64,000 bases of DNA from Acanthococcus lagerstroemiae (Eukaryota > Arthropoda > Insecta > Hemiptera > Eriococcidae): positions 29,783,501 through 29,847,500 of the forward strand of contig CM063106.1 of NCBI GenBank assembly GCA_031841125.1, read 5' to 3'. A program made the translations under genes and the position numbers. The notes beneath the pieces are model-generated. The model ran no database searches and was not told the origin of the DNA. It saw nothing but the letters and a program-made list of their open reading frames with translations. Shown here piece after piece: positions 1 to 8,561 of this stretch; the stretch's first letter is position 1, and each line of letters opens with the position of its first letter.

Positions 1-102
1 TTTGTGTTTATATTATGGATCTTAGATTGTAATAATTGTAATGAATATAGCCTGAATTATTGATGAAGACACTACATAAACAAATAGGTAATAAAGTTGA
101 AG

Positions 103-281
103 AAAGGTCTATTGTGTGCAAAACGCGTTTACAAGAAGAACGCGTTTTAAAGTCAGGCAACACTGGCAACAGGGTTCCCATATAATAACGAGTATTTAGC
201 GTCCTGCCTACAGTGTTACCGGCTTACGGGAACACTGTTGCCCGTGTTACCTAACTGCCCGCTATAGAATATAGACCTTTC
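103..281. repeat. Imperfect inverted repeat, MITE-like
   Basis: The outer ends are AGAAAGGTCTAT (about 102-112) and its complement at about 271-282. Further in, GGCAACACTGGCAACAGGG pairs with the strand around 225-255 (GGGAACACTGTTGCCC). A small palindrome AAAACGCG...CGCGTTTT lies in the left arm. This looks like a decayed palindromic MITE. No target duplication was recognised, so the superfamily is open. Confidence 0.4.
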
Positions 282-343
282 TTTGTTTCTTCTGAGCCGG
301 TCACAACATACATTACACTACACAACAAACTGAGATTTTTTGG

Positions 344-1093
344 AAACCGCATGAAGGAAAATAGATGATTCTTAATGTATTTTTCACGCTGAATTCAAAT
401 ATGATATTAAAAATGCTGAGTTAGCTAATCAATTTTTACGTTTGCTGGGAAATTTAATAGTGTATTATGAGAAATTGTTCTATTTTATGTGGCGACACTG
501 ATGTTGTATGTATTAAACTGATATTACCGATAAGCTTCGTCTTCGATGGTACTGAATAGAAAACTTCCGTGTTGTTCTCTGTCCCTCTGTGTTCCGTAAG
601 TATTATTCCAATTCAACAACGAGCGTTGTGATTATCATGAATATTCGGGCATTGAACACATATATGTATTCATCAAATTTATTGTCGGAACACATTTATC
701 TAGTTCACTTACATTTCGTAAAAGAAACAATAAACTGTAATACGGGAATGAAAAGGCGTTATTTTTTCACTGAAGAGATCGCCTTCCTCAAAATTGTTGT
801 TCCATCACTTCATCGTTAATGATAAAATCTTAGAATCAGTTGAAACTGTTCAGATCGTTCCGATATCAAAACGTCAAAACACGTTCACACGCATCACTGT
901 GTTGGCGAGTTTGTTTCTTGATACATGCAGTGTGGCCACATTCACTAATATTTCTAACACGAGAGGGAAATTACGGGAAATAATTCAGAATGAATTTACG
1001 AGAAAAGGAGAGCTAATTAAGAAAAACAAAAAGCGGCATTGAATTCAGCGTGAAAAATACTTCTAGAATCGGCTACTCTCGTTCTTGCGGTTT
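344..1093. mobile_element. Non-autonomous DNA transposon with about 60-bp TIRs
   Basis: A perfect 22-bp inverted repeat lies at 377-398 and 1039-1060 (starting GTATTTTTCACG). Similarity continues outward with mismatches to AAACCGCA at 344 and TGCGGTTT at 1093, giving TIRs of about 55-60 bp. TTTTTTGG occurs just outside both ends (336-343 and about 1091-1098), which may be an 8-bp target duplication, although one end is ambiguous by a few bases. The inside has only two short, unconvincing ORFs and no transposase motif. The superfamily cannot be assigned; hAT is possible if the 8-bp duplication is real. Confidence 0.6.
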
Positions 1094-1114
1094 TTTGGCT
1101 GTTGGGTAGTGTTA

Positions 1115-2557
1115 TAAACAACATAGTGAAAGGTTAATCTTGATAAAAATCAATACCAAACTAGGTGCGTATTTATGCCTGTTGATACTCACGAGGACAA
1201 AGAGATTGAGGACGTATATGAAGAATTGAAAGGACTTACAAAGCATGTTAGAGGCGAAGAGAATCTCATTGTCATGGGTGATTGGAATGCTATAGTTGGT
1301 GAAGGAAGAGAAGGTAATAATAGTCGGAGATTTTGGATTAGGAATGAAAAATTAAAGATGAGAGTGTGCGAAGTATAACTTAGTTATAGGAAATAATACT
1401 TAATTTAAAAATCATTATAGAAGAAGGTATACATGAAAGAATCTACGTAACGAAGGTGCATATCAAATTGATTATATTATTTCAAAACAATCAAAGATTA
1501 GTCTGTAAAACTTATCCGGGAACCGATATTAACAGTGATCATAACTTGGCAGTGATAAAATGTAGACTTCAATTGAAGAAACTTGGTAGAAAAGAAGAGG
1601 TAAAAAGATGGAATTTGAAAAAGTTGGAAAATATTAATATTAGAGAGAAATATCAAGAGGACATTGTACTGAAATTAGATGTTGAAAAAACACGGAAATT
1701 AATAGTATGGAGGAAGAATGGGGTAAAATAAAGGATGGAATATTAAAATCAGCAGAAGAAAATATAGATAAAACTAAGAGAGAAGAAAAGAAACCATAGA
1801 TGAAGGAGGAAATCCTCAGAAAAATAGATGAACGAAGAAAATATAAGAATGCAAACGATAGGGAAGGTAGATTAGCTTATTAAACGTTAAGGAATGAAAT
1901 AAAGAGAGAGTGTAAAAAGGCACAGGAGGAATGGATGAAAGAAAAAAGTGATGAGACAGAGGAGTTTATGAATAAAGGACAAATAGACTTGGCCTACGTA
2001 TAGAAAAGTAAAAATGGCGTTTGGAGAAAGAAGGAAGAAAACAAGAGTAATATAACAAAGAAGGAGGTAGCCTATTTACACAGCTGAAGGAAAAGTGAAA
2101 AGGTGGGTAGAGTATGTAGAAGGACTATATAGTATTAATGGGGATGGAGATATAATAATGGAGAGATAGGAAGTTGTGGAAAAAGATGAGAGGGGAGACT
2201 CAATTTTAACAGGTGACTTTGACAAAGCATTGAGAGTTTTAGTGAAAGGGACAGCTCTAGGAGTGGCTGAATTATTACAGAACTTAAGAGAATATGAGTA
2301 TAATATGCACTTGGTAAATTGCACAAATTAGTATGTTATATTTATGATAAACGGGACATGCCAGAGGATTTAAAAAAATGTGCTTCTGTAACTACCTATA
2401 TACCAAAAAAAAAAACAAAAAACAGGAGCAGATGAAAATTATCGAACAATTAGTCTTCTTTCGCATGCGCCAATAATAGAAACTAGGATAATTTATAGGA
2501 GAATTGGGAATAGAATAGATGCAGAACTAGGAGATAATCAGTTTGGATTTTGAAAAA
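1115..2557 (+). mobile_element. LINE family A copy 1 (RTE-like, decayed)
   Basis: This is a broken non-LTR retrotransposon. The 1175-1378 frame carries an AP-endonuclease-like segment with VYEEL and IVMGDWNAIVGEG, and the next frame has INSDHNLAVIKC (about 1527-1562), the usual end of that domain. After a charged linker, fragments of the reverse-transcriptase N-terminus appear at 2350-2555 in shifting frames (PEDLKKCASVTTYIPKK, then a remnant of the DNQFGF block). Frameshifts and stops occur throughout. It stops abruptly at the hairpin at 2559, before the catalytic RT motifs. The copy at 38592-41838 is the same family. CFDP2-like genes of animals derive from related RTE endonucleases; that link is established knowledge, not seen here. 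Confidence 0.75.
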
Positions 2558-2558
2558 G

Positions 2559-2628
2559 TATCTGTCAAAATGGCCCTTGCCGAATAGGATTCCTATTTCC
2601 TATTCGTCAGGGGCCCTTTTGACAGATA
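2559..2628. repeat. Near-perfect 31-bp hairpin
   Basis: Arms 2559-2589 and 2598-2628 are reverse complements at 28 of 31 positions, with an 8-nt loop. The arm begins TATCTGTCAAAA. It sits exactly where similarity to LINE A ends, so it may be a tiny palindromic insertion or the end of a larger foldback element. No target duplication is visible. Confidence 0.65.
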
Positions 2629-2789
2629 ACTCCTCATTTGTACTTTTGATCAGCTATAAACAATTTATGAGACATCTCCGATCGTTCACTGCCTTTATCA
2701 AGTACATATACATCCCATGGCAATTTTAAACACTTTTTTCATAAGAAGGGGGAGGGGGGAATGCGCTATTTGGGAGAATAAATTTGGAA

Positions 2790-2975
2790 TTTTAGTACTC
2801 GGGAAATATAACTGTTTGAAAAAACGCCCTCGGGAGTTCATCCTTCGGGAAATATAGCTCTTCGGGAAAACACTTTCGGGATTTTGGATTCGGAGAAAAA
2901 TTTTTCGGGATGTATTATACTCTTCGGGAAAACTATTTTTCGAGAGGGTGGATTCGGGAAAGTGTCCGGGAATCC
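2790..2975. repeat. Degenerate word array TTCGGGAAA
   Basis: About eight copies of TTCGGGA or CTCGGGAAATAT occur at irregular spacing of 15-30 bp, all in one orientation. Variable AT-rich sequence separates them. It resembles one arm of the word-array transposons seen elsewhere in this window, but no opposite arm or TIR was found. The overlapping minus-strand ORFs are simply translations of the array. Confidence 0.55.
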
Positions 2976-3331
2976 AGACTGAAAGACAACCGATGGGCAA
3001 ATGGAAGCAGAAAGTCGGGAAAGTAGAAAAGTCTGGTGGATGGTTGAAATTTGCAACTTTATCTGGTACAAACCATTCCATAGAATCGCAACTGGCCGGA
3101 TTGAATAGGACAGGATGAGGGAGGTATGTAATATGTATACGCCCAAAATCAGGGTTCTTGTAGATTCGCATCTTAACCTAATACAAAAAGAGCTCATACA
3201 ATAAAACATGCTAAGAATGAACATGAGTAAAAATAAATAAATAAATAAATCATGGAAAGCTCATGAAAAAGTGAATTTCACAAATTTGTATTTGGTGGAC
3301 AGCTGGACACCCTGACTTCAGACCTCATGAA
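2976..3331. other. Unassigned sequence with (TAAA)n tract
   Basis: No gene is recognised. A short AAATAAATAAATAAATAAAT tract at about 3230-3250 could be the 3' tail of a lost LINE or SINE, but no body was identified next to it. Confidence 0.4.
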
Positions 3332-3346
3332 AATGAATTAGTATTA

Positions 3347-3552
3347 CTGGTAAAGCAGTGGAGATTAATCTTTAATTATTAAGTATAGAGGCAAATCACT
3401 CCAAAAATCAATTTACAATTTATTAACACAACGACGTTTCGACATCACTTTCATCATCAGGTAACACACCTGATGATGACAGTGATGTCGAAGCGTCGTT
3501 GTGTTAATAAATTTTAAATTGACTTTTGGAGTAATTTGCCTCTATACTTAAT
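3347..3552. mobile_element. Penelope/retrozyme-like hammerhead element, inverted pair
   Basis: Two copies of one sequence lie head to head. Arms run from about 3376 to 3459 and 3470 to 3556 around a short spacer GGTAACACACC. Each arm carries CTGATGA on its own strand, followed by a small stem and GAAA or GAAG, the arrangement of a hammerhead ribozyme core. The element is flanked by an exact 15-bp direct repeat, AATGAATTAGTATTA, at 3332-3346 and 3553-3567, taken as the target duplication. Hammerheads within repeated ends are known from Penelope-like elements and retrozymes. No reverse transcriptase is present, so this is a non-autonomous or truncated copy. Confidence 0.65.
3462..3506 (+). ncRNA. 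Hammerhead-like ribozyme motif, plus strand
   Basis: Order: TAACACAC (3462-3469, stem I), CTGATGA (3470-3476), stem II GACA/TGTC with loop GTGA (3478-3489), GAAG (3490-3493), CGTC as possible cleavage triplet, then GTTGTGTTA ending at 3506, whose TGTGTTA pairs perfectly with TAACACA. The invariant GAAA reads GAAG here, so activity is doubtful. Stem III is minimal, as in the dimer-type hammerheads of Penelope-like elements. Confidence 0.5.
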
Positions 3553-3567
3553 AATGAATTAGTATTA

Positions 3568-4114
3568 TTGAAAAAATCTGAAAATTTAGAGATAAGAAAT
3601 TCCATATTGCATCCAGTGCCCAACTTGAATATTCTCAAAATAAGGGGTACACGAGTGTACATTCTTGTTTTGAATTTAACGTGAAAGTATTATAAATATG
3701 AGGCTCAAAATACAGCTTTGAAACCCTGCACTTTCATTTCATGTCTTATTCAGAAAGAAAAAAATCACCATTTTCGTGTTTTTTTTTCTCAGTTTACGAG
3801 GTTTTGTGAACAGAAGGAATCTAAATTTTATATTCAGCTAACTTCCTACTCACATAGCTTTCTAGAAATAATTCTTTTCGCAATCCTAATGATGAAGCCG
3901 AAATAGCCCAGCCGTGGATAATTCTAAATTTTATTATGAAAAATCTCTCAGTGAGATACTCTTGTCCGATTTATTATAAAATATAAATTCATCATATCGT
4001 TGTGATTTCTACCATCTCTTCCAGAACGGATCGCTCACAACAAAACGAAACAATTGAAGAAAGTATCTAATAAAACAAATACAGGCAATCTAAAAATGTA
4101 CTCTTAAGCGTACT
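3568..4114. other. Non-coding, nothing recognised
   Basis: AT-rich sequence with no supported gene. A minus-strand AATAAA (complement near 3970) could serve the candidate gene at 4115-4799, which is transcribed towards this stretch. Confidence 0.4.
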
Positions 4115-4799
4115 TCAGCTGTATCCGTAATCGGTACAGACTGTATTCAAAGGAGCAGAATAATTAGGTGCTCGAAAAACGGATTTATTAAACAGAATAT
4201 TGCCATCTCTCCTCCAACCTTTGTAAATAATCGCGTTATTATGTTCTTCACTTTCTCCAGTTCCACCAAAATTGCAATTTCTGACATGCGAATTTTTTCT
4301 GCGTGCCAGTTCTCGATTCACGTTCTTTCCCTTTCCAAACGACGTAATTCCCTACGCTCCTATTTTCTCGAACTTTCTTTCGGAAAATAGAATTTTCAGA
4401 GATCTCGAAATTTTTCGGTCCTCGTTATTACTGTACGCGTTTTCTCACTTTTGGGGTATCTTTACAATGAAAGTTCAACGAGATTTGATTGAGGAAAAAA
4501 GTAAACTACGCGAATTCTATTTATGGAGTCAACCGGGTGGCGAACATTTCCAGAGGTCAGAGTGAAAGCGTTCGACCGCAAATCACGCTATTGTATGATG
4601 AATATTCGAAATCACCGGCGAATTTTAGTGAAAGTCGAAAAAATATTTTTAAAATTACATCGTGATTGCTTACTCCAATCCGGCCGAGAAGTAAAGCATC
4701 CATTTCGCATTCTGCAACGGGGTTAACCACGGCGACCGTCGGAACTCTAGCCAATTCTAATTCCGATTTCCCTTCTTCTGCGTTGTCCAATTTTTCCAT
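4115..4799 (-). CDS. Candidate two-exon gene, hypothetical 120-aa protein
   Basis: On the minus strand an ATG at 4797-4799 opens 42 codons (start MEKLDNAEEGKSELELARVP) ending at 4674 before a donor GTAAGC. In-frame stops precede the ATG. A second open stretch, 4351 to the TGA at 4115-4117, starts directly after a TAG that can serve as acceptor in the same phase (0/0) and adds 78 codons, ending VCTDYGYS. The intron would be 4352-4673 (322 bp); its polypyrimidine tract is weak. Residue composition looks more protein-like than the surrounding ORFs, but no domain, signal peptide or membrane segment is recognised and the function is unknown. The splice model is inference, and chance assembly is possible. 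Confidence 0.35.
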
Positions 4800-5008
4800 A
4801 CTGCCGATATTGTCGTCGGGTTCGGTAATTTATCACCTTCGTTTTCCAATACGTCAATTTCCAAACCAGGCGTCCCTTTTCGTGACAACAACTACGAGTA
4901 AAAAAGCGAATGAAAAATAATAAAATATAACTAACGTGATTCAGGTAAACTTGCTGAGCGCAGAAAGGTATTTTCAATTTTGAAATTCCTCTGTTTACTT
5001 TGTTTCAG

Positions 5009-5075
5009 ATGAGTCGAAGTGCGACGCGTTGGAACCCGAAAGTTTGTTTACGATTTTTGCCCGATTATGACCAAG
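5009..5075 (+). other. Possible internal exon between consensus splice sites
   Basis: A pyrimidine-rich acceptor (ctttgtttcag) ends at 5008 and a strong donor GTAAGT begins at 5076. The 67-bp stretch between is richer in CpG than its surroundings. One frame is open throughout and starts MSRSATRWNPKVCLRFLPDY; a second frame closes near the end. No flanking exon of the same gene is recognised, so this could be coincidence or a 5' UTR exon. Confidence 0.25.
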
Positions 5076-6236
5076 GTAAGTTCAAAATGTTAGATTGAAA
5101 GCTCCAGAGGAAGAAGTTTTGCATTCACTCGAATCAGAAGGTTATCATGAATTCCCTATCTTGGTTTTGGAATGAATTCTAGGGCCGTGAAGGGGGACAA
5201 ATAGAGGCAGCTAACGTCGTTTGCCTCAACCATTGTTACCTCCTTCAAAGATGAGGATACCCAGGGTGGAGCGAAAAAATTATTCGCTATTACAGGAGAT
5301 GCTCAAAGGCTTAAAATAAGATGTAGTAGGTCTTTCACAGGTAAGAAAAAAGGGGGCTGTCTAATAAAGAGGAAAAGCGGGAACTATCGTCACTACTTCG
5401 GGGAAACAAAAGGCTGTAGAGGATTAGGCTTCTACAGGGTGTCTCCTTTGCAATGACCTCCTTCCACCTAGTAAGTAGGCAACCCACCCCGGCAATATGT
5501 AGATATATTTGAGTACTCTTTCTTTTAAAGGGACTGAGTTATGATCAAATCTTTAAAAAATTTCTATCTTTGAATCTTTTTTTCTTCTCACGACTGAAGG
5601 TAGACAGAAAAATGGTACCAGTAAGTAATAGTAAAGGACAGTTGTGGTAACCGCAGGAAAAATTGGTCGGAATCGGTTCAACAGGGTGTTCATAACATCA
5701 ATTTTAGTACCAATTCTATCTGAAAATTTTCGCATTTTTTCAATTCCCTGCGAAACTTGCTTCCTTAAGCTACTGTTTTCTTATTCGTAATAGATTGCAC
5801 ATTAAATTTTTCATAAAAAAAAGGTCATTAGCAGTTTTCTTGTGTCTGGATTAGAACTGCTCAAAATGGAGTTCAAGATTTCCCCGTTAAGAATTATTAC
5901 TTTTTAACACAGCTGCACAGACCTTATGAAGTTCAGCTACTTCACCACTTCACAGAGTTATATCGTTTATGGGGCTCATTCACCTCCCGCCTTTCATCTA
6001 TTTACCCCATACTTGAAATTGAGGCTGATGCAATAGGGTTCTAGTATTTTGTAAAGTTTAATATGGGTATCCAATAATTGGTTTCAAAGGTCGCTAAATT
6101 CGGTTTTGGTATTTTCCGAACTGTGACGCACACCTATGGGAAGGAGATGTAAGATGACAGTTGTGGTAACCACCCAGAAAAAAATTAAAGATCATCCAAA
6201 TTGCTGTTGACATGGATAGAAGAACCAGCTGGGTTA
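5076..6236. other. Non-coding, probably degraded repeats
   Basis: No gene is supported. A 16-bp exact repeat, GACAGTTGTGGTAACC, at 5637-5652 and 6156-6171 suggests that two diverged copies of an unnamed repeat lie here. Confidence 0.35.
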
Positions 6237-7109
6237 TTCCGAAATTGAACCGTTTGGGTTTCTAAAGCTCATAAGGGCTGAGAAAAGATCTGTAATTAAA
6301 TTATGAATTTCGAGGGGAAAGGGGCACCGGCTCATGCGCCTTATCTGATCAATCAAAATTTTATTATATCTTACTGAAACCGATCTGCGGGGGGGGGGGG
6401 GACAAAATGGGTTCATCTGAAGGAATAAAGGCGGAATTGTTTTTTATCGTTCAAGTGTTTGATCTCAAATTTCAAATTAAGGTTGTTTAGGAAAAATGTC
6501 CATATTATTTTTCACTTAAATTTTGCACGCATTATTTTTCGATCTAAAGGCAACAGATTGCCCTAGTGCCTCACGTCATTAGTAGACATAGGATCTTCCG
6601 GAATTCAACCGTTTGAATTTCTCAAGCTTACGAGGGCCGGAAAAACATGTTTAACGAAAATTATGAATCTCGAGAGGAAGGGGGCTCTGGTTCATGTGCC
6701 CTCCATCTTATCAATCTGAAATTTAGTGGAAATCTGGCTCATGTGCCCTATATTCGATCAACCTGAAAAGTAGAAATTTTATTATATGGTGTGGTGGAAC
6801 GTATGGGGATGCACGCATGCCAAAATGGCCCCTATGATACCGTACCCCGACCCCGGAAACTACCCTTTCAAGTATCGCATCAGTGGCGGAAATTTTACTA
6901 TATGTATCTTACTAAAATCGATCTATCTGAGGGAAGGGTGGTTCTGACAAAATGGGTTCACCTGAAGGAATAGAGGCGGCTTTGTTTTTTATCGGTCAAA
7001 TCGTTGACCTCAAATTTCAAATTAAGGGTGCTTGGGAAAATGTTTAATATTTTTTGGTCAAATTTTCCACGCCTATTGTTTTTTTGGTCTAAAGGCAACA
7101 AACTGCCCT
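6237..7109. repeat. Diverged tandem duplication of about 0.35-0.4 kb
   Basis: Unit 1 (6237-6570) and unit 2 (6595-7109) run in the same order. Shared landmarks are TTCCGAAATT/TTCCGGAATT, CATGTGCCC/CATGCGCC, AAATTTTATTATAT, GACAAAATGGGTTCA, CCTCAAATTTCAAATTAAGG and CAACARAYTGCCCTA. Unit 2 is longer because it gained a 101-bp insertion (6789-6889) and a short internal duplication around CATGTGCCC. Unit 1 has a G homopolymer at about 6389-6401. No coding content is recognised. Confidence 0.75.
6789..6889 (-). mobile_element. 101-bp SINE-like insertion (repeat family C)
   Basis: The insertion splits unit 2 of the tandem duplication, and unit 1 shows the empty site. It is flanked by AAATTTTATTATATG (6774-6788) and AAATTTTACTATATG (6890-6904), a 15-bp duplication with one mismatch, the size typical of LINE-driven insertion. 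On its minus strand it reads GAAAGGGTAGTTTCCGGGG, then GGCATGCGTGCATCCCCATACG in two pieces. Related sequence lies at about 39205-39320 and 54490-54620. No tRNA-type promoter boxes were identified. Confidence 0.6.
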
Positions 7110-7942
7110 ACCTGTTGAAAAAATAAGTTAAAAAATGTTTAATCTTCCCACAGAAAAAAAAAGTCATTTAAAACTGCATCAAAAATAAGAAATTAGTAGG
7201 GGGCGCTTTATCTACTACTTTTTTCAATTTTTGCTCTCACAAGAAAAAGTTGTGTATTTTAGTGTGAAACCCGGTAGCCAGCATTTTTTTTTTTGTTGAA
7301 AAAAATTGAAGCAAAAAGGTTGTTGTTGAACATAAGAAATTGAAATTTTTTTTCTAAGTTATCTCATAAGTAAAATCTTCAAAATAAATCAAATTTGTTC
7401 TTCTTGACGTAACAAAAGACTCGACAGAAAATTTCCAGAAAAAATTTTCATGTAGAAGGCGCACAAGGCCTCCAATATAAGGCTATTGAGGGTCTTCGAA
7501 TAAATAAATTATGTTCTTTTCTCAATGTTAATTGAATTAATGTCCGGTGGTAGACTATTTCTGTGGTTTTCAGATTCACTAAACCCATTTTTGATGTTTT
7601 TTCAGACGCACCCTCACCCCCAAAGAATCCACAGTGGGTCAACATACACACACTTCTGTTAGTATAGCTTCCAAATTATAGGATTTCTTCCGTTATTGAG
7701 TTTTTTTCTAAGGTCATTTAGGTTCTACCCCTACAAGGCTCCCAAAGAGACTAGAACCCGAATTATTAAAAATTGTTAGAATATGTTGGCCCTTCTTTTA
7801 TCGACTTTCATTTTTCTTCATGTTTGCCCATCCTGATTCTCAGACCCCCTAAAATAAATGTGTGAAAAATTTAAGGTCGATCGGATGATGTTAACCGATG
7901 CTACTCTCCGCCTCCCGGTTGGAAAAGGTACTTGATATGATA
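7110..7942. other. Non-coding, nothing recognised
   Basis: AT-rich sequence with several A and T runs. The minus-strand ORF near 7448-7651 has no recognisable feature and is treated as chance. Confidence 0.4.
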
Positions 7943-8546
7943 TCGCCCGATTGCGTCCCAGTTCATTTAGCGTTACCCAGAGTGCACCACGAGAGGTGAA
8001 CTGGATTGCACTCTCGCATGCATTTGTCGTTCGAGTGCTGCTGCTTCTCAACTCGGCCCACATGGTGGGAGGGAAGGATACGTGCTCGGCAATGTATAAA
8101 TCAGTCAAATAATCTAAAAATTTCGTCACTCTTACGTCGTCGGGTGCATCTGATACGAACTCCGTAAAACAATCGGGCGCCATTGTTGGGTCCAGAAGCG
8201 GCAATCCGAAAAGATGAATGAGGAATTTTCCTATGTCAGTTCGTTGAGAATAGTCCTTCGCTAAGCCCAATTTCTGGATTTGACGCCACCTACTCTGACT
8301 TAAATGAAACCGACACCCACAAAGGGTTGTGGCCGGCCACACTCCAGTCACTGCTGCGTGAATACTCGCTTCAAAATCAGCGTATACAACTTTCGACGCA
8401 CTTGCATGACAATCGAAAGTCAAGACGCAATCGGGCGATAGAAAAACAGGAAACCCTTTTCAACCGGGACGCGATCGGGCTGTTTAATTTCAGGTAATAA
8501 ATCTGGAACCCTTTTTTAGGCAATTATCGGAACGCAATCGGGATTC
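7943..8546 (-). mobile_element. MULE-derived fragment bounded by inverted GATTGCGTC words
   Basis: The left boundary carries TATCGCCCGATTGCGTC and the right boundary (about 8424-8440) carries its exact reverse complement, a 17-bp inverted match. Two more copies of the right-hand word follow in the same orientation (about 8466-8484, GACGCGATCGGGC; about 8527-8540, AACGCAATCGGG), so the right end is a short array. Between them lies the transposase pseudogene. A Mutator-like origin follows from the coding piece. The true TIR ends and target duplication were not found, so the outer limits are uncertain. Confidence 0.6.
7990..8452 (-). pseudogene. Mutator-like (MULE) transposase fragment
   Basis: The minus-strand frame matches the central to C-terminal part of the MULE transposase domain. 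With the TTG at 8423 as residue 1 for numbering only, it shows VVYADFE (residues 12-18, the usual second catalytic Asp), CGCRFHLSQSRWRQIQKLGL (35-54, the C/H motif), FLDYLTDLYI (102-111) and TRTTNACES (130-138, candidate catalytic Glu at 137). The first catalytic Asp and all N-terminal DNA-binding parts are missing. Beyond about residue 145 the frame runs into repeat sequence. MULE transposases cut and paste DNA in the nucleus; this copy is incomplete and inactive. Confidence 0.85.
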
Positions 8547-8561
8547 TCCCGTGGAGAGACA

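Noticed and set aside
2698..3224. Two long overlapping minus ORFs (157 and 128 codons)
   Set aside because: They translate the TTCGGGAAA word array and flanks in different frames; no protein family is recognisable.
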